Below, in pieces: positions 53,635 through 62,396 of a DNA stretch of 64,000 bases (position 1 is its first letter; every line of letters starts with the position of its first letter). Made by a program: the position numbers and the translations under genes. This DNA is from Microbacterium keratanolyticum (GTDB taxonomy: Bacteria > Actinomycetota > Actinomycetes > Actinomycetales > Microbacteriaceae): NCBI RefSeq assembly GCF_016907255.1, contig NZ_JAFBBQ010000001.1, positions 2,232,001 through 2,296,000 of the forward strand, in the 5' to 3' direction. The notes under the pieces are model-generated. The model did no database searches, had not been told where the DNA came from, and saw only the letters and a list, made by a program, of their open reading frames with translations.

Positions 53635-53707
53635 GCCGCTTTAGCTCAGTCGGCAGAGCGTTTCACTCGTAATGAAAAGGTCGTCAGTTCGATTCTGACA
53701 AGCGGCT
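53635..53707 (+). tRNA. tRNA-Thr (anticodon CGT)
   Basis: Acceptor GCCGCTT pairs with AAGCGGC, discriminator T. Anticodon loop CTCGTAA with CGT, decoding ACG. D-arm TAGCTCAG and T-arm AGTTCGATTCT. The 3' CCA is not encoded (CCG). A TAATAT box (53601-53606) is a likely promoter. Confidence 0.95.
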
Positions 53708-53712
53708 CCGCA

Positions 53713-53746
53713 AGCCCCGTGATGTGAGAACATCACGGGGCTTTCT
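53713..53746 (+). terminator. Terminator of tRNA-Thr
   Basis: Perfect 13-bp stem AGCCCCGTGATGT / ACATCACGGGGCT with loop GAGA, followed by TTCT. Confidence 0.85.
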
Positions 53747-53773
53747 CGTGTCCGAGAAGCGTAGGCTCGAAGC

Positions 53774-54361
53774 ATGAGCAGAGCACTCCTGATCATCGAT
53801 GTGCAGAACGATTTCACCGAGGGCGGGGCACTGGCCGTCGCCGGCGGCGACGCCGTGGCATCCGGAATTACCGCATTCCTCTCAGCCCACGCCACTGATT
53901 ACACGCTCGTGCTGGCGTCGCGGGACTGGCACGACGCCGACAACGACAATGACGGGCACTTCGCGGCGGGGGAGCCGAACTACGTCGACTCCTGGCCGGT
54001 GCACTGCGTGGCCGAGACACCCGGAGCCGCCTACGATCCGCTGTTCGAGACGACGGCAGTGACGCACCATGTGCGCAAGGGGCAGGGGGCGAACGGGTAC
54101 TCGCTGTTCGAGGGCACCACCGACGACGGCGAACAGCCCGGCGTGGTTCTGGCGCAGGCGGGAATCCTCGACGTGGACGTCGTCGGGATCGCCACCGACT
54201 ACTGCGTGCGGGCGTCGTCGCTCGACGCGATCGCCCACGGCCTGCGGGTGCGCGTGCTCACGGATCTCATCGCAGGAGTGGACGCGGAGGCCAGCGACGC
54301 CGCTCTGGCGGAACTGGCGCACGCCGGAGCGGAGCTCGCCACTTCTGAGCGCAACGCATGA
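53774..54361 (+). CDS. Isochorismatase-family hydrolase, nicotinamidase-like
   Basis: Protein of 195 residues that probably deamidates nicotinamide to nicotinate for NAD salvage. Catalytic triad Asp9 (DVQNDF), Lys102 (VRKGQGANGYS) and Cys144 (TDYCV) is complete, with the metal-site stretch SRDWHDADNDNDGHF and HCV. Leaderless: TAGGCT (53762-53767), six bases, ATG. Overlaps the next gene as ATGA. Confidence 0.88.
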   Translation: MSRALLIIDVQNDFTEGGALAVAGGDAVASGITAFLSAHATDYTLVLASRDWHDADNDNDGHFAAGEPNYVDSWPVHCVAETPGAAYDPLFETTAVTHHVRKGQGANGYSLFEGTTDDGEQPGVVLAQAGILDVDVVGIATDYCVRASSLDAIAHGLRVRVLTDLIAGVDAEASDAALAELAHAGAELATSERNA

Positions 54362-54897
54362 CTCGCAGTGCCCTGTTGCTGCGCGCCGTGAACGTGAGCG
54401 GACGCAACCGCGTGCCGATGGCGGAGCTGCGTGCCCTGCTCGCGGAGCGGACCGAGCTGGAGGAGATCGCGACCTACATCGCGAGCGGCAACATCGTCTG
54501 CGCGACACCGCCGGACGTGACGGCGGTATGCGCGACAGTGCGTGCGCTGATCGCCGAGAGCTTCGGTGTCGACACCCCGGTCATCGCCCGTTCGCATCGC
54601 GAGATCGAGCGGATGCTGCAGCGCAACCCTTTCGTGCACTCCGACATCGCCGAGAAGCTGCTGCACGTCATGGTGCTCGAGCGGGCCCCGAAGCCGGGAG
54701 CGCTCGACCTCCTGCGGGAGCGCCTCGTCCCGGGCGAAGAAGTGGAACTCGTGGGCGATGATCTCTGGATTCACTACTCCGCGGACGGCGTGCATGCGAC
54801 CAAGCTCACGACGTCCGTGCTCGACCGGGCGTTGGGCGTCTCCGGGACGGCACGAAATCTCCGGACAATGACGAAGCTCGCGGAACTCACCGCGTGA
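54358..54897 (+). CDS. DUF1697 protein
   Basis: Protein of 179 residues matching DUF1697 in its opening LLRAVNVSGRNRVPMAELRALL, the YIASGNIV strand and the end ...TARNLRTMTKLAEL. Function unknown. Translationally coupled to the nicotinamidase-like gene and convergent with the decarboxylase-like gene. Confidence 0.85.
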   Translation: MTRSALLLRAVNVSGRNRVPMAELRALLAERTELEEIATYIASGNIVCATPPDVTAVCATVRALIAESFGVDTPVIARSHREIERMLQRNPFVHSDIAEKLLHVMVLERAPKPGALDLLRERLVPGEEVELVGDDLWIHYSADGVHATKLTTSVLDRALGVSGTARNLRTMTKLAELTA

Positions 54898-54912
54898 CGC
54901 CGCGCCGCGGGC

Positions 54913-56304
54913 TCAGCGGATCGATGCGAGCGTACGACGCACAGCATCGACGGTGCGCTGCGCCTGGGGCGCATCCGTCCTCCAGTTGCTGACGGAGAAG
55001 CGCACGACCGTGCGTCCAGCCCACTGCGAGGTCATCGCGAGCACCTCACCGTCCTCCCACAGCGCCGCGCTCAGCCGCGCGGTGGCCTCGTCGCTCTCGA
55101 GGGCGACACACACCTGGGTGAAGACGATCTCGTTGAGCACCTCGACGCCGGGAAGCTCCGCGAGTCCTTCCGCGATCATGCCCGCGGATGCCGCGAGCCG
55201 GTCGATCAGAGCGATCACCCCCTCGCGGCCGAGTGCGCGCAGCACCGCCCAGGTCGGCACCCCGCGTGCGCGCCGAGAGAGCTCAGGAGCCTTCTCATGC
55301 GGGTCGGCGCCCACCATGGTCGCCTGCAGATAGCTCGCGTGCATGCCGAGCGCGCGGTGCATCGCGGCCGGGTCGCGCACGATCGCGATCCCGCAGTCAT
55401 AGGGGACGTTGAGGGTCTTGTGCGCGTCGGTTGACCAGGAGTCCGCGCCCTCGAAGCCTGCCGTGAGGTGTCGAAGCGATGGCGACGCGGCCGCCCAGAG
55501 CCCGAAGGCGCCGTCGATGTGCACCCAGGCGGATGCAGCGTGCGCGACGGCGATCGCCGCCGCGAAGTCGTCATAGGCGCCGGAGTGGATGTTGCCAGCC
55601 TGAAGGGCGACGATCGCGGGCCCTTCACCGGCATCGAGCACATGGCGGAGGGCATTCACGTCGATGCGGCCCTGACCGTCGGCGGGAACGACCAGCGGAC
55701 GCCCGAGACCCAGATAGCGGGCGGCGAGGTCCATCGTCGCGTGCCGCTCCTCCCCGGCGATGTAGCGGACGCGAGGTGCGCCGGAGAGTCCGTCGACCTC
55801 GACGTCCCACCCCACCGCGGCCAGCACCTCGTTGCGGGCGGCGGCAAGGCAGGAGAACTGGGCCATCGTCGCGCCTGTCGTGAAACCGACCTCGCACTCG
55901 GCCGGAAGGCCGAGCAGATCGAGGAGCCATTCCCCGGCGAGCTCCTCTGCGGCCGCCGCTCCGGGGGTGATCGCACGCAGCCCTGCATTCTGATCCCAGG
56001 CGGACACCAGCCAGTCTGCTGCCAGCGCCACCGGCTGCGTGCCTCCGATCACCCATCCGTAGAAGCGCGGTGAGCCGATTGCGATGAGCCCCGGCTCGAC
56101 ATTCTCGACGAGATGCTCCAGCACAGCAGCATCCGCTGTGCCCTGCACCGGCAGCTCGCGTCCCAGTCGGTTCTTGATGTCATCGGGGGAGGCGTGCGGC
56201 GGAATCGGTCGTTCGTCGACCCCGGCGAGCCACGCGAGAGCGTGTCGGTGTGCGAGCGCGAGTGCGCGTTCGTAGATGTCGGCGTTCGGCTCTTCCCTGA
56301 CCAT
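54913..56304 (-). CDS. PLP-dependent group II decarboxylase-like enzyme
   Basis: Protein of 463 residues of the DOPA/tyrosine/glutamate decarboxylase fold (aminotransferase class V superfamily). Schiff-base Lys296 in STDAHKTLN, cofactor His/Asp region VHIDGAFGLWA, and GSPRFYGWVIGG in the N-terminal part. The substrate cannot be told; decarboxylase and aldolase activities both occur. ATG 56304 has AGGTG upstream. GTG 56334, ten codons earlier, lies seven bases after GACAAT and would be leaderless, so it is a serious alternative. Confidence 0.82.
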   Translation of the reverse strand: MVREEPNADIYERALALAHRHALAWLAGVDERPIPPHASPDDIKNRLGRELPVQGTADAAVLEHLVENVEPGLIAIGSPRFYGWVIGGTQPVALAADWLVSAWDQNAGLRAITPGAAAAEELAGEWLLDLLGLPAECEVGFTTGATMAQFSCLAAARNEVLAAVGWDVEVDGLSGAPRVRYIAGEERHATMDLAARYLGLGRPLVVPADGQGRIDVNALRHVLDAGEGPAIVALQAGNIHSGAYDDFAAAIAVAHAASAWVHIDGAFGLWAAASPSLRHLTAGFEGADSWSTDAHKTLNVPYDCGIAIVRDPAAMHRALGMHASYLQATMVGADPHEKAPELSRRARGVPTWAVLRALGREGVIALIDRLAASAGMIAEGLAELPGVEVLNEIVFTQVCVALESDEATARLSAALWEDGEVLAMTSQWAGRTVVRFSVSNWRTDAPQAQRTVDAVRRTLASIR

Positions 56305-56409
56305 GGCACACCTGATTCCGTGCGCGACGCGCACATCTCAGATTGTCCGCTTCGTGAGCGGTGAGGTCAACGCCCGGTGCAAGGCGGACAGCTCAGCGTG
56401 AGGGAGGAA

Positions 56410-56485
56410 TGGTGGGCCCGGAGGGGCTCGAACCCTCGACCCGCGGATTAAAAGTCCGATGCTCTGCCAACTGAGCTACAGGCCC
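56410..56485 (-). tRNA. tRNA-Lys (anticodon TTT)
   Basis: GGGCCTG acceptor strand pairs with CGGGCCC (one G-T pair), discriminator A, CCA encoded. Anticodon stem-loop CGGACTTTTAATCCG with TTT, reading AAA/AAG. T-arm GGTTCGAGCC. Confidence 0.95.
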
Positions 56486-56511
56486 TACCTCTCTAGTCTA
56501 TGGGGTCACAA

Positions 56512-56547
56512 AGGGGCCGCCGACGAGGTGAATCGTCGACGGCCCCT
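56512..56547 (-). terminator. Terminator of the fasciclin gene
   Basis: AGGGGCCG-c-CGACGA (56512-56526) pairs with TCGTCG-a-CGGCCCCT (56533-56547), downstream of the gene on the minus strand and upstream of tRNA-Lys. Confidence 0.7.
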
Positions 56548-56600
56548 CTGCCCCCTCGCCCCGAAAGCCCCAGCCATGCGCGGCGTGATCGTGCGGGTGC

Positions 56601-57263
56601 TTACTGTGCAGGAGGCATGAGCACCGAGTCGACCAGGTAGACGACGGCGTTCGCGGTCTGCACGCCACCGCAGATCACCATGGCGTCGTTCACCATCCAG
56701 TTGTCACCGCTGCCGGTGACCTCGAGCTCAGCGCCCTGAACGGTCTTGTGCATGCCCGCGATGTCGGCCGGTTCGATCTGGCCGGGAACGACGTGGTAGG
56801 TCAGGATCGACGTCAGCGTCGCGGAATCCGTCTTGAGAGCCTCGATGGTTGCGGGATCGATCTTGCCGAAGGCCTCATCGACCGGGGCGAAGACAGTGAA
56901 CTCGTCGCCGTTGAGCGTGTCGACGAGGTTCACGTCCGGGTTGAGCTGACCGCTCACCGCGGCCACGAGCGTCGTCAGCAGCGGGTTGTTGGACGCGGCG
57001 ACAGCGACCGGGTCCTGCGACATGCCCTGAATCGAGCCGGCGCCGTCAGGCACCTGGTCCGCGTAGGCGGAACATCCGGGGCCGACGAGGTTCGCCGCCG
57101 GATCCATCATGTCCGGTTCGGATGCTGTCGTCTCCGGTGCCTTCGGCGGGGTGGTCGTCGTCTCTGCGGTGCCTCCGCCGCCCATCGTGCACGCCGACAG
57201 CGCGAATGCGCTCGCCAGTGTCAGCGTGAGGACTGCGGTGGCCTTCTTCGTGGTGCGGAACAT
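56601..57263 (-). CDS. Fasciclin-domain lipoprotein, MPT83/MPT70-like
   Basis: Secreted surface lipoprotein of 220 residues: signal peptide with lipobox LSAC (Cys25), a Thr/Pro-rich spacer (about 30-52) and one FAS1 domain (about 85-220; [30 protein letters not shown]). This is the mycobacterial MPT83 layout (lipoprotein plus FAS1). Divergent from dipZ, with a SigK-like promoter of its own (57338-57312). Its role, by family, is surface adhesion or protein interaction. Confidence 0.9.
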   Translation of the reverse strand: MFRTTKKATAVLTLTLASAFALSACTMGGGGTAETTTTPPKAPETTASEPDMMDPAANLVGPGCSAYADQVPDGAGSIQGMSQDPVAVAASNNPLLTTLVAAVSGQLNPDVNLVDTLNGDEFTVFAPVDEAFGKIDPATIEALKTDSATLTSILTYHVVPGQIEPADIAGMHKTVQGAELEVTGSGDNWMVNDAMVICGGVQTANAVVYLVDSVLMPPAQ

Positions 57264-57311
57264 CTCAACCTCCGGGAATCGGTGTCACGGTTTTCCGTGG
57301 CGTTGACAGGT

Positions 57312-57338
57312 GTTCGGCGCACGGCGGAGAACGGATTG
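57312..57338 (-). promoter_or_regulatory. SigK-like promoter of the fasciclin gene
   Basis: Minus strand: CAATCC (57338-57333), 15 bases, CCGAAC (57317-57312). Close to the mycobacterial SigK consensus CCATCC/CCGAAT. Predicted start near 57305, leader about 40 nt. Confidence 0.6.
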
Positions 57339-57352
57339 GATGAATTTCGCTC

Positions 57353-57379
57353 CCATCCGAAGCGCGCCCTGCGCCGAAG
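57353..57379 (+). promoter_or_regulatory. SigK-like promoter of dipZ
   Basis: CCATCC (57353-57358), 15 bases, CCGAAG (57374-57379). It mirrors the fasciclin promoter in both boxes, spacing and the TGCG before the -10. Confidence 0.6.
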
Positions 57380-57404
57380 AACTCGCAACAGAAGCGAGGA
57401 CACC

Positions 57405-59123
57405 ATGGATCTCATCGTCATCGGCCTGCTGGGCGGCCTCATCACAGGAATCTCGCCGTGCATCCTTCCGGTGCTGCCGGTCATCTTCCTCACGGCGGGC
57501 GCGCAGTCCGCCCGGTTCGAGGGCGGCGAAGGCGTCGTTCCCGCGCGACGCAGCCGTCCATATCTGGTGATCGCAGGGCTCGTCCTGAGCTTCACGCTCG
57601 TCACGCTGGTGGGGTCCGTGGTGCTGGGGCTGCTGAACCTGCCGCAGGACATCATCCGCTGGGCAGGAATCGTCGTGCTTCTCGTGATCGGCATCAGTCT
57701 GCTGATCCCGAGATTCGAGCAGCTGTTGGAGAAGCCCTTCCAGTGGCTTCCGCGCAAGGAAGTCGCCAACAGGGGCAACGGCTTCGGCGTGGGGCTCGCG
57801 CTGGGCGCCGTCTTCGTTCCCTGCGCGGGCCCGGTTCTGGCTGCGATCATCGTCGCAGGAGCAACGGGCCAGATCGGTGCAGGGACCGTGCTGCTCACGG
57901 TGTCGTTCGCCGTGGGAGTGGCTGTTCCGCTGCTGGTTTTCGCCTTGGCGGGGCGGAGCGTGGTGGAGCGCATCCGCGCCTTCCGTGCCCGTGAGCGTGG
58001 GCTGCGCATCGCTGCGGGCATCGCGATGATCGCACTTGCGGTGGGGCTGGTGTTCAACGTTCCGCAGGCGCTCCAGCGGCTTCTGCCCGACTACACGGCA
58101 GGACTTCAGACGGAACTCACCGAGAGCGACCAGGCCGAGCGTGCGCTGGGTCTCGGCGGCCTGGTCACCGACGAGAATCGCGACCTCGAGAACTGCACGA
58201 ACGGCGCGACCGTTCTGGAGTCGTGCGGGACAGCACCGGAGATCCGCGGCATCGATGCCTGGCTCAACACCCCGGACGGTACAGCGGTCACACTCGACGA
58301 GCTGCGGGGGAAGGTCGTGCTGATCGATTTCTGGGCGTACTCGTGCATCAACTGCCAGCGTTCCATTCCCCACGTGGTCGCCTGGGATGAGGCCTATCGC
58401 GATGCGGGACTGCAGGTGATCGGCATCCACTCGCCGGAGTACGCGTTCGAGAAGGACGCGGGCAACGTCGCCGCGGGTGCCCGTGACTTCGGCATCGAGT
58501 ACCCGGTGGCGCTGGACAACTCCCTGGCCACCTGGACCGCATACCGCAACAGGTACTGGCCCGCGCACTACCTGATCGATGCGGACGGAACGGTGCGGCA
58601 CATCTCGTTCGGTGAGGGCAACTACGCGGCGACGGAGAGCATGATCCGCGAGCTGCTGAAGGATGCCGACCCCGACGTCGACCTTCCGTCTGCGACGGAG
58701 ATCGAAGACGAGACGCCGGACCTCGGGTCGACGACCCGGGAGACCTTCCTCGGCTCGTCCAAGGACGTCAACTACGGCGGGGCAGACGCGTACCGCGCGG
58801 GAGAGCGCGACTTCGCGTTTCCCGAGGACCAGCCGGAGGACACCTTCGCGCTCGACGGGCGTTGGAAGGTGGAGACACAGTACGCGACGCCGACGGAGGA
58901 GTCCGCCCGCATCCGGCTCAACTACCGCGCGGCGGAGGTGCGCATCGTCGTCTCCGGTTCCGGATCGCTCGTGCTCCGCGCAGACGGCGAATCGCCGCGA
59001 ACGATCATCGTCGACGGCACCCCGCGCTCCTACAGCCTCCTCGACGCCGCTGAGGTCGGCACAGGAACACTCACCCTCGAGGTGACGCCGGGCGTCAACG
59101 TCTACTCGTTCACCTTCGGTTGA
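57405..59123 (+). CDS. dipZ: DipZ: CcdA-type membrane reductase fused to a thioredoxin-like domain
   Basis: Carries reducing power across the membrane to extracytoplasmic disulfides. The protein has 572 residues: a six-TM CcdA domain (1-215) with Cys19 (SPCILP) and Cys140 (VPCAGPV), a thioredoxin-like domain (about 275-420) with Cys314/Cys317 (SCINCQ), and a C-terminal carbohydrate-binding-module-like domain (about 450-572), as in mycobacterial DipZ. ATG 57405 follows GAGGA; earlier frames overlap the divergent gene. sigK-rskA lies downstream. Confidence 0.92.
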   Translation: MDLIVIGLLGGLITGISPCILPVLPVIFLTAGAQSARFEGGEGVVPARRSRPYLVIAGLVLSFTLVTLVGSVVLGLLNLPQDIIRWAGIVVLLVIGISLLIPRFEQLLEKPFQWLPRKEVANRGNGFGVGLALGAVFVPCAGPVLAAIIVAGATGQIGAGTVLLTVSFAVGVAVPLLVFALAGRSVVERIRAFRARERGLRIAAGIAMIALAVGLVFNVPQALQRLLPDYTAGLQTELTESDQAERALGLGGLVTDENRDLENCTNGATVLESCGTAPEIRGIDAWLNTPDGTAVTLDELRGKVVLIDFWAYSCINCQRSIPHVVAWDEAYRDAGLQVIGIHSPEYAFEKDAGNVAAGARDFGIEYPVALDNSLATWTAYRNRYWPAHYLIDADGTVRHISFGEGNYAATESMIRELLKDADPDVDLPSATEIEDETPDLGSTTRETFLGSSKDVNYGGADAYRAGERDFAFPEDQPEDTFALDGRWKVETQYATPTEESARIRLNYRAAEVRIVVSGSGSLVLRADGESPRTIIVDGTPRSYSLLDAAEVGTGTLTLEVTPGVNVYSFTFG

Positions 59124-59179
59124 GCGTGTCGCGGGCGAAGGCGCGTACGGGAGAGCGGGGATAAGGCATGCTGGAGGCA

Positions 59180-59767
59180 ATGGTCATCGACGGCATCGAC
59201 ACAGCGGAGGACGGCAGCGCGGGTGACCTCGCGGCCGAACTTCTCGCTCGTGTGGCATCCGGCGACCAGGACGCGTTCGCCGAGCTCTACGATCTGCTCT
59301 CGGCGCGCGTCTTCGGACTCATCCTCCGCATCGTCGTGAACCGGGCGCAGAGCGAAGAGGTGCTGCAGGAGGTCTTCTTCGAGATCTGGCAATCCGCTAC
59401 GCGCTTCGCTCCGAACAAGGGACAAGGACGATCCTGGATCCTCACGATCGCCCACCGCCGGGCGGTCGACCGGGTTCGCGCCTCGCAGTCCAGCAACGAC
59501 CGGGACGTGCGGGTGGGGATGCGGGACATCGAGGTCGCCCACGACTCGGTCGCAGAGCAGGTGCAGCTGTCGATCGAGGGAGAACGAGTCGGTCGCGCGC
59601 TGACCCAGCTGCCCGAGGCGCAGCGCGAGGCGATCGTTCTCGCCTATTACGGCGGATACAGTCAGAGCGAGATCTCCGTGCTGACGGGTACTCCACTGGG
59701 CACGATCAAGACGAGAATGCGCGATGGGATGTCGCGCCTGAGAACCGCAATGGGGGTGACCGCATGA
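59180..59767 (+). CDS. sigK: ECF sigma factor SigK
   Basis: Alternative sigma factor of 195 residues. Sigma-2 region (about 20-90; DQDAFAELYDLLSARVFGLI, AHRRAVDRVRASQ) and sigma-4 region (about 130-190; LPEAQREAIVLAYYGGYSQ, TIKTRMRDGMSRLR) resemble mycobacterial SigK. ATG 59180 has GGAGG at three bases and CATGCT seven bases away; ATG 59168, four codons earlier, is an alternative. Followed, with ATGA overlap, by its anti-sigma factor. No SigK-like promoter is seen upstream of it, so it may be made constitutively and be held inactive by RskA. Confidence 0.9.
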   Translation: MVIDGIDTAEDGSAGDLAAELLARVASGDQDAFAELYDLLSARVFGLILRIVVNRAQSEEVLQEVFFEIWQSATRFAPNKGQGRSWILTIAHRRAVDRVRASQSSNDRDVRVGMRDIEVAHDSVAEQVQLSIEGERVGRALTQLPEAQREAIVLAYYGGYSQSEISVLTGTPLGTIKTRMRDGMSRLRTAMGVTA

Positions 59768-60588
59768 CCGATCAGAACACGAACTCCGCCGAGTTCGCGG
59801 AGTTCGAGGAGCTTTCCGCAGGGCACGCCGTGCGGGCGCTCTCGGCGACGGAGGCACAGCGATTCACGGAGCTGCGCGTAGCGCATCCGGAATGGGAGGC
59901 GACCGCCCGCGCGGATGCCACTGTCGCCGCGCGGCTGGGCGAGGGCGTCCTGCCTGTCGAGCCGCCAGCGGCCATCCGTGCGCAGCTGCTTGCTCAGATC
60001 GCCGGCTCCCTGCAGACGACCTCGCAGGCGGATGACGCGCGAGCCGATGACATCCAGACCGGCGGTGCGGCCTCGGCTGCTGCGCCCTTCTCCGCGGATG
60101 CTGCCGCGGCCCCGGAAGAGGCACACCGGCGTCGTTCACGTCGCGGGCGCCTCTTCGCGCTTGCTGCGAGCCTCGTTCTCCTGGGGGGCATCGCGCTGGG
60201 AACCGTCGCACTCACGCAGTACCTGACGCGGCCTGCGGCGGTCGTGGCGCTCGATGAGGTGCGGGCGGCTCCGGATGCACAGAGCGCGAGCGTCGATGCG
60301 GCAGGGGTGGCCGCCACCGCCTACTGGTCGGCCGAGAAGCAGAAGGCCGTCCTGGTGGCAGAAGACCTTCAGCCCCTGAGCGCGCAGCAGTCCTACGAGC
60401 TCTGGTTCGTCCGCGAGGGTGTGCCGATCTCGGCGGGTGTCTTCGAGGTGGAATCGGGGACGACGACCGCCCTGCTCGACGGCGACATGCACAGCGGTGA
60501 CGTCATCGCCGTCACCGTCGAGGTCGCCGGCGGCTCGCCCACCGGGCAGCCCACGAGCGATCCGGTGATCGCGATTCCGACCGCCTAG
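59764..60588 (+). CDS. rskA: Membrane anti-sigma factor RskA
   Basis: Binds and restrains SigK at the membrane; released by regulated proteolysis in mycobacteria. The protein has 274 residues: a cytoplasmic anti-sigma domain (1-80; AGHAVRALSATEAQRF), an Ala/Pro linker, one membrane segment (about 130-150), and an extracytoplasmic RskA-type domain (about 165-270; SYELWFVREGVPISAGVF). Translationally coupled to sigK. The ligand or protease trigger is unknown. Confidence 0.92.
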   Translation: MTDQNTNSAEFAEFEELSAGHAVRALSATEAQRFTELRVAHPEWEATARADATVAARLGEGVLPVEPPAAIRAQLLAQIAGSLQTTSQADDARADDIQTGGAASAAAPFSADAAAAPEEAHRRRSRRGRLFALAASLVLLGGIALGTVALTQYLTRPAAVVALDEVRAAPDAQSASVDAAGVAATAYWSAEKQKAVLVAEDLQPLSAQQSYELWFVREGVPISAGVFEVESGTTTALLDGDMHSGDVIAVTVEVAGGSPTGQPTSDPVIAIPTA

Positions 60589-60621
60589 ATGGGTGCGCGC
60601 GAGACGGCGTAGCCTGGAGGG

Positions 60622-61251
60622 ATGCCTGAGCACTTTCCGCGCCCTGTCCGCCTGCCACCGGTGTCGTTCGACCGGGTGATCGGCGCGCATGATCCGGCGG
60701 AGGAGACGCGGATCGCGCACGCCACGGCGTCCGGGCTGCTCGCGCGCGTACGCGCGGATGACAGCGGCGTGAGCGCGGAGCGCCTCATCGCCTTCACCGC
60801 GGAGCATGGCATCGACGAGATCGCCGAGCTCTGGTCGAAGGCGCCCGCGCGCTCACTTCCGGGCGCGCTCTGGGAGCTGTATCTGCTGCAGCTTGCCATC
60901 CACACGGATGCCCCGACGGCGGCGTTCCTCTACGAGCGCGGGCGCGCCGAGCTGGCGACAGCGGACGCGGCGATCGCGGGCGCCCCGGCCCCGGCGAGTC
61001 CCGAAGAGCTTGTCGCGCTCATCGACACGATCCTGCGCGGGGTGTTCCGCGGGGACTTCGCCGTGGCGCTGGAGCGCGCGGCCGCCTTCTGCCGCGTGCA
61101 GGCATCGGGGGCGACACACGCGGCCGATGACTACGAACTCACCGAGCCGAACCGGGCGAGTGATCTCACCGCGCGGGCACTGCGCCTGTCCACCTACGCG
61201 GAAGACCTTGCTCAGTCTGCGGCGCTCTGGCGGCGCGGCGCGCTGGTCTGA
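60622..61251 (+). CDS. Conserved hypothetical protein
   Basis: Soluble, largely helical protein of 209 residues rich in Ala and Glu, with LWELYLLQLAIH and FRGDFAVALERAAAFCRVQASGA as its most regular segments. No membrane segment, signal peptide or catalytic motif. I do not recognise it, although it looks like an actinobacterial conserved family. Leaderless: TAGCCT (60610-60615), six bases, ATG. Confidence 0.75.
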   Translation: MPEHFPRPVRLPPVSFDRVIGAHDPAEETRIAHATASGLLARVRADDSGVSAERLIAFTAEHGIDEIAELWSKAPARSLPGALWELYLLQLAIHTDAPTAAFLYERGRAELATADAAIAGAPAPASPEELVALIDTILRGVFRGDFAVALERAAAFCRVQASGATHAADDYELTEPNRASDLTARALRLSTYAEDLAQSAALWRRGALV

Positions 61252-61271
61252 GCGCACTCGGGCATGAGAAA

Positions 61272-61349
61272 GCCGGGCCGCAAAAACGCCTCTCGGCGGA
61301 AGGCCGCTCGCAGCGGCGAAAAATGGAGCCCGGGGTTATGCGGCCCGGC
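61272..61349. ncRNA. Compact structured element of unknown function
   Basis: A perfect 10-bp stem GCCGGGCCGC (61272-61281) / GCGGCCCGGC (61340-61349) encloses two small hairpins, CGCC-TCTC-GGCG (61287-61298) and GCCGC-TCGCA-GCGGC (61303-61317), and a tail with CCCGGG. The hairpins are flanked on both sides by AAAAA (61282-61286, 61319-61323). On the plus strand no T run follows; on the minus strand the stem is followed by TTTCTC. It could be a cis-regulatory RNA for pabC, a small RNA, or a terminator. It matches no family I can name. Confidence 0.5.
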
Positions 61350-61406
61350 CCATCAAGTGTAACGCGTCGACGGTCTGCCTATTCCCGTTCGCCCTATGCT
61401 GTGGAC

Positions 61407-62288
61407 ATGGCCCAGTGCTTCGCCCTCCTGATCACCCCGGTCGCCGCCGACGACACCCGCTCCGACTACTCCGACACGTTCCGCGCGATCGATGTGACCG
61501 CCCCGGCGCTCAGCGTCGGCGAGCTCAGCACGCAGCGCGGCGACGGCGTCTTCGAATCGATCGGTGTGATCGACGGTCACCCGAACGAGGTCGAAGCGCA
61601 TGTCCAGCGGTTGGCGCACTCTGCGGCGCTCTGCGACCTGCCGGCTCCGAACCTCCCGCAGTGGCGCGAGGCGATCGCCGCTGCCGCGACCCACGCACCC
61701 GCCGGCGAAGCCGTCATCAAGCTCATCCTCAGCCGTGGCGTCGAGCATGGTCCCGCGCCGACCGCATGGGCGACGGTCTCGCCGGCTGCGGACAACAGTC
61801 TCGTCCGGGAGAAGGGGGTGCGGGTTGTCACGCTGGACCGTGGATACGATCTCGAGGCGGGCGAGCGCGCGCCGTGGCTGCTCCTCGGCGCCAAGACGCT
61901 GTCGTACGCCGTGAACATGGCGGCGCTGCGTGAGGCGCGACGACGGGGTGCGGACGACGCGATCTTCGTCACCCGCGATGGCTTCGTGCTGGAAGCGCCG
62001 ACGGCGTCGCTCGTCATCCGCACGAACGGTCGCTTCCTCACGCCGTCGCCGTCGGGGGGCATCCTGCACGGGACCACGCAGCTGAGTGCTTATGAGTTCC
62101 TCACGGCGCGCGGGCATGAGGCCGACTACGCGACGCTGCGGCTGGAAGACCTGCAGTCCGCGGATGCGGCATGGCTGCTGTCCAGCATCCGCCTTGCCGC
62201 CCCGATCACCGCGGTCGACGATGTCGAGGTCCCCACGGATGCCGCGCTGACGCGTGAGCTCAACGCTTTCCTGCTGTCGCCGCGCTGA
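61407..62288 (+). CDS. pabC: Aminotransferase class IV, aminodeoxychorismate lyase-like
   Basis: Probably converts 4-amino-4-deoxychorismate to p-aminobenzoate and pyruvate in folate synthesis. The protein has 293 residues of PLP fold type IV, with Schiff-base Lys163 (LLLGAKTLSYAVNM), the RGDGVFESIGV opening and the DAIFVTRDGFVLEAPTAS segment. D-amino acid or branched-chain aminotransferases are related alternatives, so the substrate is not certain. Leaderless: TATGCT (61395-61400), six bases, ATG. Confidence 0.85.
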   Translation: MAQCFALLITPVAADDTRSDYSDTFRAIDVTAPALSVGELSTQRGDGVFESIGVIDGHPNEVEAHVQRLAHSAALCDLPAPNLPQWREAIAAAATHAPAGEAVIKLILSRGVEHGPAPTAWATVSPAADNSLVREKGVRVVTLDRGYDLEAGERAPWLLLGAKTLSYAVNMAALREARRRGADDAIFVTRDGFVLEAPTASLVIRTNGRFLTPSPSGGILHGTTQLSAYEFLTARGHEADYATLRLEDLQSADAAWLLSSIRLAAPITAVDDVEVPTDAALTRELNAFLLSPR

Positions 62289-62298
62289 GCGTTCCTTC

Positions 62299-62382
62299 CT
62301 GCGGGAGATCCGTGCGGCAGCTCCAACGACTGTGCGGCGTGTCGAATCCGACACGCCGCACATCAGGGCAGAGCTCCCGCAG
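62299..62382. terminator. Nested inverted repeats between pabC and pstB
   Basis: The outer pair CTGCGGGAG (62299-62307) / CTCCCGCAG (62374-62382) encloses a perfect 14-bp hairpin TGTGCGGCGTGTCG / CGACACGCCGCACA (62331-62362). Convergent gene ends on either side point to a two-way terminator. No T run. Confidence 0.65.
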
Positions 62383-62396
62383 GAGCGAACCCGCCG

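Noticed and set aside
61272..61349. tRNA or tmRNA fragment
   Set aside because: No T-arm motif GGTTCGAATCC, no anticodon arm, and a stem of 10 bp rather than 7.
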